Shown here: piece after piece, positions 33,766 through 45,154 of the stretch
Position numbering within the stretch: the stretch's first letter is position 1
Layout: every line of letters begins with the position of its first letter
Source of the DNA: Paralithodes platypus
Lineage: Eukaryota > Arthropoda > Malacostraca > Decapoda > Lithodidae
Reading direction: 5' to 3'
Assembly (NCBI GenBank): GCA_032716605.1
Contig: CM064480.1
Span: forward strand, 49,343,398 to 49,407,397
Length of the DNA stretch: 64,000 nt
Notes under the pieces: model-generated
Told to the model about the DNA's origin: nothing
Databases searched by the model: none
Seen by the model: only the letters and a program-made list of their open reading frames with translations
Translations under genes and position numbers: made by a program

Positions 33766-34318
33766 TACATGAACACACACAAAACACAAGCAAATATATA
33801 TGTATATATTATGAATAAAAACCGAGGAAACGGTTGAGAGTATTTGGGCAATCTGCTGTACGTACCTGTCATACCCGACTGATGAACGGTTGACTGGAAC
33901 ACAATTATTGGGAATAGGGATCGGGTGCAGGAGGGGGAGGAATTTGATTAGCAGACTTAACCCTAGCTCATCCGACGGTTTGGAGGAGTGGGAAGCTAGT
34001 GTGTGTGTTTTTAATTTTAAAAATATAATACAAAATAGGCCTGATAGTAACAATAACACTACTACTACTACTACTACTCTATACTGCAAGCCGCTTCTAA
34101 TTGCTTTGTTTTGATTTGTTTTAGCTTTTTACAAGAGATATACTTGTCTATGCCATTGTTTGGCTTCTTGATCAAAAATTTTAATATATTATGGTACTTG
34201 CAAATATAATATTGGGTTGCTTTATTGGTAAGCTTTTTTATTTGATATGTACTGTAATAAATATTTGTCCTTTGTAAATTTATGTATTGTGCGCTAAAGT
34301 TGATTGATTGATTGATTG
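33766..34318. other. Unassigned stretch
   Basis: No gene found. A short (CTA)n occurs at 34060-34078. Confidence 0.4.
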
Positions 34319-34326
34319 ATTGATTG

Positions 34327-34363
<37 letters not shown>

Positions 34364-34403
34364 ATAATAATAATAATAATAATAATAACAATAACAATAA
34401 TAA
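34297..34403. repeat. (TTGA)n, (ACT)n, (AAT)n compound microsatellite
   Basis: TTGATTGATTGA units to 34326, then CTA trinucleotides to about 34362 and AAT/AAC trinucleotides to 34403. Confidence 0.95.
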
Positions 34404-34808
34404 TGTTAACAGCGAGGGAAATAAGCAATGTGTGTGTGTGACTATAGTAATATTAATAATAAGGTTGTTTCTATGATTGCTAGCTGTGTGTGTGTGTTTG
34501 TGCCTTTGTGAATCTCTACCAATTGCAAAAAAAACGTGATAGCCGGTATTTATCTCCGCATATATTCAAGCATTTTGCATTATATATCACACTGTCAAAT
34601 TATCCGTAAAATTGATTAAAGGCGTGAATTTCTTCTACCGAAAACGCTATTCAATATGAAGGTTTTCTAATCTGTATTTACCTGTAAATAACGACATTCA
34701 AACACAAAATATCTATACATATTCTTATAAGTTTATGCGTGTAGAAATTAAGGTATCAAGTTGTCAATAGTGGTGCCTGTATGGTGACCGTAAACATTAT
34801 TTATCATC

Positions 34809-34940
34809 TTAGGGGGAGATGGGTCGTTTTTCTGGCCCCCTTCTTTCTCATGTTAAGCCTCATTAGTTTTCAGATATTATGACGTTCGGCTCATTAGTTT
34901 GGCAATGTTAAGACCTTTCACCCATTTATTTGTCAATATT
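34809..34940 (+). mobile_element. Family A MITE, copy 7 (5' part only)
   Basis: TTAGGGGGAGATGGGTCG to TTTGTCAATATTAAG. The A sequence stops before the core and is replaced by the unassigned unit at 34941. Confidence 0.7.
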
Positions 34941-35800
34941 AAGGGTAGGCCAAAGGATGGGGGTCCGATTTCCAGGTTTTTGGCCCTTTTTTTTTTTTTA
35001 GTGTTGGTTTATAATGTAGTTGTACATGTATTTTAAACATATTCACCGAGTTTGGTCACTTTAGCTTTTTTTTTTTTTTTCATAATTTTTAGCCTATTAT
35101 TTTCAAAAATTCGCCGAAAATAATAATATTTTGTAACCCCTATCAAACGTTTATGGAGCATTCCTAAAGCATGTATCTCCAATACATCAAAGCTATTTTG
35201 TGGTATTTATGATGATAAATGTCCTAAAAACATGTCCGAAATCGCTTTAATATTTAATTTCTTAATATCTCACACAGAAATATTTCCCAAAATTCTTTTA
35301 TAGCGAAATTGGGGGAATACTCTTCGAGGTTTTGATCATATATGTATATCCCGCAATATGCATCATTATAGGACTATCAGATCATAATTATACCTACAAA
35401 CACAATCTGGAGTCCATAAACAACTTTCCGAGAAATTCATACATTATTTTATTTTCAATCATAATCAGTCTGTAATAGTGACCCATCTTATTTCATTCTC
35501 TCTCATTGCAGTCTTATATACAGAAAACGTTCTAGATACGATTTTCATGGGTAACTTTAGTAAATTGAAGAAAAAACAGTGTCTAGGGTAATATAGGCTA
35601 TATTTCCCGAAAATTGGGGCATTTTGGGGGGGTCTAAGGGGGGGGGCTAGGGGATAATTTTATAGTGAGATTTGCCTCAAATTTCACACAGAGTATTGCA
35701 ACAATATTTACTAGGCCTATCATCTGAAAACAAAACAAAATTTGAATGGTGAAAACGAATTTGGAATGTCCTTTGGTTGGTGGGGGGGGGGGGGGGGGAT
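34941..35800. mobile_element. Possible inserted element of unknown class
   Basis: About 850 bp beginning GGTAGGCCAAAGGATGG and ending near GAATGTCCTTTGGTTGG, which gives a short inverted match (CCAAAGGA/TCCTTTGG). It interrupts A copy 7 at exactly the point where A sequence stops. AT-rich with poly(T) and G-run tracts; no coding frame. Class unknown. Confidence 0.45.
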
Positions 35801-36512
35801 TAAAAAAATGTCACATTAATTATAGTCATTATAGTTTGTCCTTGACCAAAAGACATAAAATAGGCTATATAATAAAAAAAAAAAAAAATAAATAAAAAAA
35901 TACATCATACCCCTAGGGGGTGCGTAGGTATTTTGATTAATTTCTTACTAAAATTGTTAATTTACCATAAATATAATTCATACTTATCCATATGCACCTA
36001 TTTTACGTTTAATATGAAGATAGTAACATGTGATAACAATAAAACAAGTGGGAATAGTGTTTGGGGGGTGACAAACACGAAATATTGCCGAGCGGTTCAT
36101 TCATGGAGTTGACAGAGAGAGAGACCACAATTTAGCTTCACGAGCTCTGGAGAGAGACTGGAGGTAGTGCGGGCTTGTCTCTCTCTCTCTCCTCATTCCA
36201 CCTCCCTCCCTTTCGACCTTGAAACCGGGTAGGAAGTGTTGGCGCCATAAATAAACCGATAGATAATATAATCACGGGAGTAAGATAAAAATAGGTGATA
36301 ATTGAAGGGGGGGGGGGGGGGGAAGGAGGGGACTTTGACACATGTGAAGGAGTGATTGGAGGTATGGAGGGGAATTATCTCACTTAAACACCATTTGTTT
36401 TTGTTAAGTGCCACTGGGGTGTTTTAAGTGTTTTTGTTTAGGCCTAGGAACTTAAGTCTCCCCGCAGTCACCCAGTAAAACCTCTTAAGAGTCTCCCTGC
36501 AGCTGCCGGGTT
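35801..36512. other. Unassigned stretch with homopolymers
   Basis: G16 run near 36307-36322, A15 near 35875, and CT-rich tract 36177-36190. Around 36400-36500 two phrases alternate (AGTCTCCC-GCAG; CTTAAG-). No gene recognised. Confidence 0.4.
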
Positions 36513-36753
36513 AAGACTTTTCGTGCCATATAGGTGTCGATATTTTCCTGGCGAGCGATAGCGAGCTTATAATTTAAATAGAGCCTGGCCGGGACAATTT
36601 TCTATCAAACAAATTTACAAAGTCTTGGGGGAGGGGGAAGGTGTTTATTGTAAGCTTGATGGAGGTCTATGGAGGAAACTTAAAAATAAAAATAAAAATT
36701 ATACATACATACCTGTATATACATAGGGAAATGAATACGCCCATCCCCCTTAA
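36513..36753 (+). mobile_element. Family A MITE, copy 8 (5' truncated)
   Basis: Starts at AAGACTTTTCGTGCC, includes CTGGCGAGCGATAGCGAGC and ends CCCATCCCCCTTAA. The first hairpin is reduced (CCTGGCCGGGACA). Confidence 0.75.
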
Positions 36754-37779
36754 ACAGTATAGAACTTTTACGTATATTAGAAACTACTAGTTCACACAGA
36801 GCAGAAGGCCAAAATACATAAGGTTAAAGTTAAGGTAGAGGCAGTTTGGGGAGGTGAGAGGTCTCTTAAGAAATAGAGAAGTAAAAGGAGACATTTATCA
36901 CACAGTTGCATACGGTAAAATAAATCGTTATTGTCAAATAAAACATACAATTACAATTATTTTATATACAGTTTACATAGTATTATAATAGCCTATACTG
37001 TATATGAAAAGAGGACTTGATACTGACTTTTTTTTCTTCAAATAAGACTTCAGAGGCCAGCACACTGTAAGGCAACAATATATAGCTTCAGGACTCGAGC
37101 CCCTTTTTGGACATATCCATTCCCTTGTGATAGCCTACTGATTTTTTTTTTGTTAAAATAGGACTTTACAGGCTATCAACTCAATTGGATTATTATGCCA
37201 GCACACCGGAAGTCAAGAATGACATCAGGACTGGAGCCTCTCCGCGAAAACTCCAGTCTGGCATGAATATGTCCATTATATATGAAACTACTGCACAAGC
37301 CCAGTCTTAAGTAAACTAGCTTGTATTCATTAGATGCCCCGAGAAGTAATAGAATAAGCCTGGCTGCCAACCACATCGTGTTTCACTGTAACTGGATTAT
37401 ACACAGGGCCTCACTTGGAATACAGCAATGGAAGGGACCGGGGGGGGGGAGGGGGGGGGGGGGGGGAGGAGGAGGAGAGAGGGGGGAGAAGGAGACAGGG
37501 AGGGGAGGAGGTTAGAGGGAAAAGGAGGAGAGAGAGAGTTACATAGATACACAGACTGTACAGCCCTTGAGGCCCCTAATAGTTAGTCCGGACTTAATTC
37601 TAACAAAACTCGTTATAAAGTGGAAGGAAAAACTAGCAAAGAAAGAGAGAGAGAGAGAGATTGAAAACAAAGAGGAATATAAATAAAGAGAGAGAGAGAG
37701 AGAACTTATAACACAATAGAGAACGTAAATTTTTAACCACGTAATAAACGTACATACAACCTAATGCTAACTACATGTA
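36754..37779. other. Unassigned stretch with an inverted G fragment and purine tracts
   Basis: Around 37180-37265 the minus strand carries repeat G (CTGGAGTTTTCGCGGAGAGG, then CCAGTCCTGATGTCATTC). G-rich tract 37440-37520 and (GA)n tracts at 37535 and 37650-37702. No gene. Confidence 0.5.
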
Positions 37780-37856
37780 GATGTACTATTGTGGACATAA
37801 GTCCTGCTACACCTGCCTGAGAGGGATCCGCGAATTGTGTTGGTAACATTGATACC

Positions 37857-37888
37857 CCCTCCCCCCCCCCCCCCCCCCCCCCCCCCCA
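37857..37888. repeat. C-homopolymer in the left arm
   Basis: About 30 C residues; the mirrored site in the right arm (about 42864-42877) has only a short interrupted G run. Confidence 0.95.
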
Positions 37889-38590
37889 CCATCCCCACCA
37901 CCACCCTCTCTCAGTCAAGCACTCCCTTCCCACTCTACTTCTTTCGTTCTTGTTTACGTCTATAAGCTGTTCTTTATTTATCTCTCTCTCATCGAATCAT
38001 TTTATTTGTATGTATGTTTTCCAAATCTTCCTAAAATTATATATTATACCGTTACATACTTCATATATATTGGATATTTTCCATTGTATACAAACCTAAC
38101 AGAATATAAAGTTTGATAATCCATTCGAATATGGAAGTTTATTAACAATTTATGTTATTTAAGTCAAATACAACTGAAACTGTAATTTACTTTTGCATTA
38201 TCATATTTCAATTCAGTTGTAATTATCTAAGCCCGTATATCCCACTGTTTGGAGTAAGCATGTATTTCACTGTCAAAGTGTATATATTATTGAAGGAAAT
38301 AATTGACACACACATAAAATGGGTTCCTATATTAATTTCTTTGAATATTAAAATGTATAAATATATGGTTACGTGTGTATTCTCAATACAGTATTCGCCT
38401 GTCAACCCACCTCCCCCTTAACTACGGTAGCTCACACTAATCTATTCATATTTCGTAACTAGTCAACTCAAACACACGGCCACACACATTAATGTAACAT
38501 TACATTACACAAACTTGCATGTTATTTCTTACTTGAGGAGATTTGGCGTCTTTCAACTGCCTCAGCGAGCGCTGCTCCCTCCGAGATTAA

Positions 38591-38765
38591 CCCCTTCCGT
38601 ATCAAGGTTGTGTTTTGTTTTATTACAGCTATATTTACACAATTTTGTGCAGATAAGGAAGGATCTGTTGTGTTTAGAAGAATTAATTGAGCTAGTATGA
38701 AGCCTTTTAATTGTTACATTTCTTTCCTTAATTGAATAAAAACTTATAAATGTAGCTATTATCCA
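38591..38765. mobile_element. Truncated D element at the inner end of the left arm
   Basis: TTAA then CCCCTTCCGTA, D interior to ~170 bp, no closing terminus. The mirrored remnant in the right arm ends GTACGGAAGGGG-TTAA at 42017-42032. Confidence 0.75.
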
Positions 38766-38869
38766 TTCACTCGAACCATACATCTGGCTCCTAATTGGTG
38801 TTTGTATCGACGTTCATGATTTCCCATCTTATCAATACCGTAGCTCACTGGCCCAGAATAGTCGCAGAA

Positions 38870-39475
38870 CTGATAATGTCTGTATTATTATCTTTATTAG
38901 TCTACAGTATATTCATTCATTATACTAGACACGCTTTAATAATGTTAATGATTACTTAACTATCTACAGTTATATCCTAATCTTAAGAGTCATGATATAT
39001 TACATTAATACACATTTATCACATATATTGCATACAGTATACACAAGCGAACTAAAGAAATGATAAACCCAAAAAGTACGGTAAGTAAGAGATGAATACT
39101 GACTGACTTGGCCCACGTGGCTTAGAGCCAATCACAGGCCCTGCTTCACTTATTATTCACAATAATAATATGATAGGCAGGGATGGCATTTCATATCTTG
39201 CTTGTGTGTACGGTATTATATCTGCGTTATTTATGTGTTTTCTGTAATAATTCTTTGCTCTTAAGGTTATCACTCTAGATTATCACATTATATGAATTAA
39301 TTAAACTTATCTTTATTATTCTATATTTGTTCATTAAACTAGATAATTCTTAGTAATTATAATTATAATGCTAATGTGATAAGTTATATCCAAACCTTAA
39401 GAGCTATAAAATATGACATAGAACACATATATAACGTAGATATCATACAGTATACACAAGCAAGGGAAGAAACGC
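38870..39475. repeat. Pair of ~200-250 bp direct repeats
   Basis: 38870-39066 and 39225-39470 share TTATTATCTTTATTA or close variants, CATTA-ACTAGA, GTTATATCC-AA-CTTAAGAG and CATACAGTATACACAAGC. Located in the spacer of the 5.2 kb structure. Confidence 0.75.
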
Positions 39476-40388
39476 CGTCACTGCCTATTTAAATGTGTAA
39501 ATGTGTGGTAGAGGTATTAAGTGTTCAACACAGAGCTAAACTGTTTCGAGTTTGACTATTACCTCCGACAGGAGGAGGATATTCTTTGGTTTACCTTGCA
39601 ACACCATTTACCCCTTGAGATTCATGACGCATTTTGACAGTTTATTGTGGCCCTTTTTCGACGATTTTATACAGTGTAAGAAGAACCTTTGGGATGTAGG
39701 ATAAACTATAATTTGTTAACAGTGATTAAATTATAGAAATATTTCTATATCTATATTAATCACGATTGAAGTAGCTTAAATGATGCAGGACAAGCTATCA
39801 CATGTATTATTATGATAGTTACAGACACAAATACTTATAATAAATTGACAAGTAGAATCTTTGTCATCTTTGTATGCCTTCATTTACTACCATTTCACAC
39901 ACACATTTGTTTTCACTCACACCATCACCTCCATTAGTTATAATGGTGACACAAGGTTACGTTGTTTCTGTTGTAACTGTTCATACATTACTTCCAAGTA
40001 TGTGTTTTAATTAAGTGCACGTCCGTAATTTGTTAACAAATAACCTATAACTCAAACAATATCTACATTGCATCATATTATTGTAATAATCAATTTTCAA
40101 ACAAACTGCCTGGGGAATTTAGTATATGGTGAAACCACAACAAACACTTCGGCTTAGGACTCTCTAAAACGTCTTTGTTTTCTCTCTCTCTTAAGTACCG
40201 TAAATAAAGCCCAGAGCGAAGAAATTATTTTATATATTTCATACTATTATTTATTTATATTTTATTTTTCTGATTAGTTTTTTTTATCTTGGTATACAAC
40301 AGGTTCGGCCCTACATAGACACTCTTCACGTATAAGCTATATACGAACACGTGAACATTGTATATATCTATCTATATCAATTAATTGA
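39476..40388. other. Unassigned AT-rich spacer with a D-like relic
   Basis: TACCCCTTGAGATTCATGAC at 39608 and CGACGATTTTATACAGTGTA near 39659 resemble the D superfamily. The remainder is unassigned. Confidence 0.4.
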
Positions 40389-40709
40389 GTGAGTTATCTG
40401 CTCAACAGGTGGCGTTGTGTGTGTGTAAGTGTGAGAGTCCGAGTGTAGTGGGTGAGACAGTGAAGCACGGGAACGAGATGGCTTCAGAGATGGGGTCGTT
40501 TCGGGTCATGAGTGAGCACCGTGCCTCATGTGAAGGCAAGATGGCAGGTGCTCGTTGTGCTCTACGTCCTTCACATGTCTCACTCCCTAGACTGGAACAA
40601 GACCTCACGGGCTTCACTGTTCATTGTAAAGCGGTGAATGTTAAGGCTCTCAGCCTATGCCCGAGAGGAAGTAAGTTGGAATATAGAAAAAAAAAAAAAA
40701 AAAAAAAAA
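40389..40709 (+). mobile_element. Family F poly(A) retroposon, copy 1 (uninterrupted)
   Basis: About 320 bp ending in A23 (40687-40709). Collinear with the split copy at 21029-23247. An open frame spans it, but the reading is not of a known family and the other copy breaks it. Sits in the spacer of the 5.2 kb inverted repeat. Confidence 0.8.
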
Positions 40710-41849
40710 TTGCACGTGGAAGAAAGAAAATGGTACCGGTATTTCATAATATGTAACCAACCCTTGCATTTACTTTTCACAGCATGAATTTGAGAAATAT
40801 TGGATTGAAAAATATATTCAGCAAATTGATGGTGTATACAGCTAATAGCTACAAACAAAATCAATATAATAATATTTAGGACAAAAAAAGTGTACACATA
40901 AATGCCACCGTATATAAATAAGGCTATAGTAATAGTGCTCTCAGTTTAATGACATGTTGCATAGGAAACCAAAAACTTTACCGGTAATCTTATTGTTGGA
41001 AAAGACGATAATCAAACACAAAACATTTCCGCTGCGTGTTTAACAATACCTCTACCACTCTAGTGTAAATCTAATCTCTTTGGAGGACAGCGTAATATTA
41101 TTATCATTAAAATAAATAGGCCTAATAATTCAATGTTTTATTGTATGATCTGTTTGACCCAATAGCAATGTTGTTGAAACCTATTAAATAATTGGACATT
41201 ACATATTTGAAGTAATAAAGGGACAACAATAATCTTATTTACATTAGGTGAATTCCCACTGTTTCAGTATTTACAAGATTCCTTATTCCTTATTCCTTAT
41301 GAGAATATATGAGATACCCTCGGTACCAAAAGGGCTACTAAAATGTCTATTTATGGCCTAGCTAAGATTCACCAAGGTCCTCTGCTCTATGATATATAAA
41401 TTCACCTGCAGCGGAACGATATCCCTTAAGCTACTTCACACGTGATTAATATAGATATAGAAATATTAGTTCTATAAATTTGTCATGTTTAAGGAATTAT
41501 GGTCCGTTTTGTCTTACAAATATCCACCGCCTTATGTTCGACTTACTAATTCGTGTCAACTGCCATATTTAACATAGCCTACCCAAATTTCATACCATAT
41601 ATTGGCATTTTGCCTCAACGTTATGATGAAACAGTCGAAATTAATTTGGTGTAAATTTACATCCATGCAATCCAAAAATATATTTGACTGAACTGCACTT
41701 CTGTATTTGTTTATGGTAATCGAAGGGACAAGAAGAACCAGACCCACTCTCGTGGGTCCATCTATCCACTCGGAAGGAGGGAGAAATGTAGTACTTCCTT
41801 CACCACTTACAGGTGGCCTCTCCCAACACTTTAATCTCACCCTCTCAAG
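40710..41849. other. Unassigned spacer
   Basis: No gene seen. A TTCCTTATTCCTTATTCC tandem lies at 41279-41300. Confidence 0.4.
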
Positions 41850-43026
41850 TGAATGGAGTATAGTTATTTATTAACATTATTATTCAGTAAAAGAAGGAAG
41901 TTTAACAGTTAAACGTCTGTATACCATCTCAATTAACCCTTCTTAATACCACAGATCCTTCATTAGCTGCATACAATCGCTTAAATATAGCTAAATAAAA
42001 AATAAACGGAACCCTGGTACGGAAGGGGTTAATCTCGGAGGGAGCAGCGCTCGCTGAGGCAGTTGAAAGACGCCAAATCTCCTCAAGTAAGAAAATAACA
42101 TGCAAGTTTGTGTAATGTAATGTTACATTAATGTGTGTGGACGTGTGTTTGAGTTGACTAGTTACGAAATATGAATAGATTAGTGTGAGCTACCGTAGTT
42201 AAGGGGGAGGTGGGTTGACAGGCGAATACTGTATTGAGAATACACACGTAACCATATATTTTTAACTTTTAATATTCAATGCATTGAATCAAGGTACCCA
42301 TTTTATGAGTGGGTCAATGATATTTGTTAATAGTATTGTATTTATACAGTAAAACACATAAATACATGCCTACTCCAGATATTGGGATATATGGGCTTAA
42401 TTAATCATAACTTAATTGAACTATGAGAATGTAAAAGTACTGTTATGTATATTAAAGTCTCAATTGTATCTGACTTAGACAACATTATATCGTTAATATG
42501 CTTACATATTCGAATGGGTCATAACACCTTATATTGAGCTAGGTTTATAATAATTGGCAAATATGAACATGAGCTACGTAACCTATTGCCAATTTAACGA
42601 TATGTTATTTCATTTTAGGAAGAAGATTCGGAAAGCATGCATTTGTACAAATACATAGATACGATGATAGAGGGAGAAATGAATGAGAGAGAGCTTGTCG
42701 TGATATTTATCATTCTATGGTTATAGTCATGGCCCTGGTTATAGTCACAGTGGTGGAAACAATCCAGGGGAGGGGCTTACAGACGTGAAACAGGAAAGAA
42801 AGAGGAAGGGAGGGTTTGGCTGGGAGGGTTTGGCTGAGAGGGCGTAGTAGAGAGGGGAAGGAGTGGGGGCGGGGGGTGTACCAATGTTGCCAACACAATT
42901 CGCGATTCTCTGCCGGGCAGGTGTATCAGGACTTATGTCCACAATAGTACTTCAATTAGCTTATACACATCTTACTCTCTCTTCTCCACATTAATGGTAT
43001 CCTTTCAGTGCCTTCCATGTTCCCTA

Positions 43027-43287
43027 TAACAATGATCTGCCTTTAAGAATAGATGGGTCGTTTTTCTGGTCCCCCTGCTTCCTCATGTTTAGCCTAATTA
43101 GTTTTCAATGTTTTAGACGTTCAGCTTATGAGGTAAATTTCATAAATAATGGTGTCACCCAAATAAATCTATCATCAGTCTAGATTTCGATACCACTGCA
43201 AAAGATCCCATAAATGTTGCAGCAAAACTAACGATGACCATCGAACATTGACAATAACAGAGATTGACGATAAAAGCTCTCTCATTA
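43027..43287 (+). mobile_element. Family A copy 9 (5' fragment) joined to an H-family fragment
   Basis: TAAGAATAGATGGGTCG to ACGTTCAGCTTATGA is A; from about 43130 the sequence follows H (GGTGTCACCCAAATAAATCT; TCATCAGTCTAGATTTCGAT; ATGACCATCGAACATTGACA) to AAGCTCTCTCATTAAGG. Either H inserted into A and both are truncated, or the junction is a deletion. Confidence 0.65.
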
Positions 43288-44090
43288 AGGGGACCGTGGT
43301 TATTATTTTTGATCTACATAAATATATATTTTATTTGTTACGACCATACTCAACATTACTAAAACGAGAGTAAATTAAGGATTACCGCTCATATTTCTTT
43401 CCAACCATTCTTGCTATTCCCTAACCTTCCCCACAATATCAACAGTTTAGACTTGTTATGTATTCAGTGTGTCTCGTGAACCGATAAAAGCGCAAAGTGG
43501 GGTGCAGCGTTCGTAAGTGAAGTTCCCTTTTTAGTTTCCTTACCCAAGTGGAAAGGGTGCGTATTACTGAGCACTTGTGATTGTGCAGGGGGCAGAAGGG
43601 AGTTTGTATTTTGCAACTCGGCATTAATCATTAGTACGCTTGGCAAAACCGCGTCTCGTATGTTTTTATTTTACTACATATATATATATATATATATATA
43701 CAGTATATATAACCCACATATGGAACACATTGTAGAAAATTAGATTGCAAGGTTAGGCTTCTTCCAATACATTAGCATTGTATATTCATAATATGCAGTA
43801 AAAAAAAAAAAAAACACAAAAAAAAAAAAAAAAAACAAACATTAAAAAAAAGTAATAAAAAGCTCAATAGCTAGCGTGGGGGTGTATGTGAGTCTAAGTT
43901 GACGAAATAGTGATGATGTGGATTTGGGAAGCCGAACCACCATTTATCTAACTAGCAGACAGCCTCTAGTTTGGGAGGCCAGATTCACGTCGGACCAGTT
44001 GCAAAACATCATATATAATATGCCCTCCAGACATTGACGTGTTAAGGAGCTAGAGGCTGTTACTTTTTTTTTTTTTTTTTTTTTTTTAAT
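43288..44090. other. Unassigned stretch with simple repeats
   Basis: (TA)n at 43676-43700, A-rich tract 43800-43855, T23 at 44064-44087. No gene recognised. Confidence 0.45.
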
Positions 44091-44283
44091 TACAGGCTCG
44101 CTATCGCTCGCCAGGAAAAAAACCACACCTAAATAGCACGATAGGTCTTAAAATTGACAACACAATGGAGCTAAAGGTGTTAAAATCGCCAAACTAATGG
44201 GCCGAACGTCTTAATATGTAAAAACTAATGGGGCTAAACACGAGGGAGAAAGGGGTCCAGAATAACGACCCATCTCCCCTATG
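44091..44283 (-). mobile_element. Family A MITE, copy 10 (minus, partial)
   Basis: GGCTCGCTATCGCTCGCCAG to CCCATCTCCCCTA. The hairpin half is missing, replaced by the T23 tract. Confidence 0.7.
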
Positions 44284-44459
44284 CGATTCAATCTACAGGT
44301 TTTAGAAAGCCTACGCCTGGTGGAAAGAAAAGAAGGCTAAGTTGACTAAAATATGTGTTGTTCTATAATATGTGTTCTATAATTTGTGTTGTTCTATGTT
44401 CACCAGGTCAGAAATAAGATGCTATCAATTAATTTGGGTGGGACGGAGTTTGCCCCCAG

Positions 44460-44690
44460 TCGTGTGTGAGTTTATAAAGAGTGTGTGTCTGAGTAGCTGT
44501 GTGTGGTTGTGTGTGTGAGTGATTCAATTTCCGTGTGTGACTGTTTGTTTGGCTGAGTATCTGTGTGTGTATGTGTGGTTGTGTGTGTGAGTGATTCAAT
44601 TTCCGTGTGACTGTGTGTTTGTGTGTCTGAGTAGCTGTATGTGTGTTTGAATAGATGCGAGCCTGCGTGTATGCTAGTATATGTATTTAT
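44460..44690. repeat. GT-rich minisatellite-like repeat
   Basis: An ~87 bp block containing GTGAGTGATTCAATTTCCGT occurs twice (44515 and 44588), flanked by other TGTGTG-rich variants. Confidence 0.8.
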
Positions 44691-44929
44691 GACTAAAATT
44701 GGTAAGAATATGCATATAATAAATGTCGTTAGGCGTATGTATAATTAATTGAATGGAGTGGCGCGTGTTCAACCAATGTGGGATATTTCAGTAGGAACAT
44801 TTTCTGTGGGTGGGTGTGTGTGTGTTAAGTGCATGGACGTGTCTACACTTGTGTTGGTTTAGAGAGTATGTGTGTGTGCCTGCGTGAGTGTTTGCATAAG
44901 CGTGACAGGGTATTATATATATTTTATCT

Positions 44930-45150
44930 TAGTTTCCTCCAGAGACCTCCATCAAGCTTAACAAAAACACCCCCAAGACCCTCCTTGATGATATTTTTTA
45001 CATTTTTCGATAGAAAAATGTTCTGGCCGAAGGCTGTTTCCTCTTAAATTACAGGCTCGCTATCACTCGCCAGGAAAAAATGTACATCTAAATGACACGA
45101 AAAGTCTCAACATTGACAAAGACATTGGGCGAAAGGTCTTCAAAAGGTCT
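44930..45150 (-). mobile_element. Family A MITE, copy 11 (minus, 3' part lost)
   Basis: AGTTTCCTCCAGAGACCTCC to GGGCGAAAGGTCTTCAAA. Includes GAAAAATGT, CTGGCCGAAGGCTG and GGCTCGCTATCACTCGCC. Runs directly into the 47 bp minisatellite. Confidence 0.75.
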
Positions 45151-45154
45151 TCAA

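Larger units (their letters stand above)
37780..42950. mobile_element. 5.2 kb structure with ~1 kb inverted arms
   Basis: Left arm about 37780-38790, right arm about 41850-42950, mirrored throughout with indels. Matching landmarks: ACTATTGTGGACATAAGTCC at the outside, CCATTCGAATATG-AAG, CCACCTCCCCCTTAACTACG and AGCGAGCGCTGCTCCCTCCG inside. A truncated D element lies at the inner end of each arm (38591 and up to 42028). The ~3 kb centre has no coding frame. It could be a foldback transposon or an old inverted duplication. Confidence 0.85.

Noticed and set aside
37321..37515. Glycine-rich open frame at the G-homopolymer
   Set aside because: Encoded by a G-rich tract; no start context or domain.
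40385..40756. 123-codon frame in retroposon F as a gene
   Set aside because: Ends in Lys from the poly(A) tail, unknown family, and the second copy is split and differs; more likely an untranslated retroposon.
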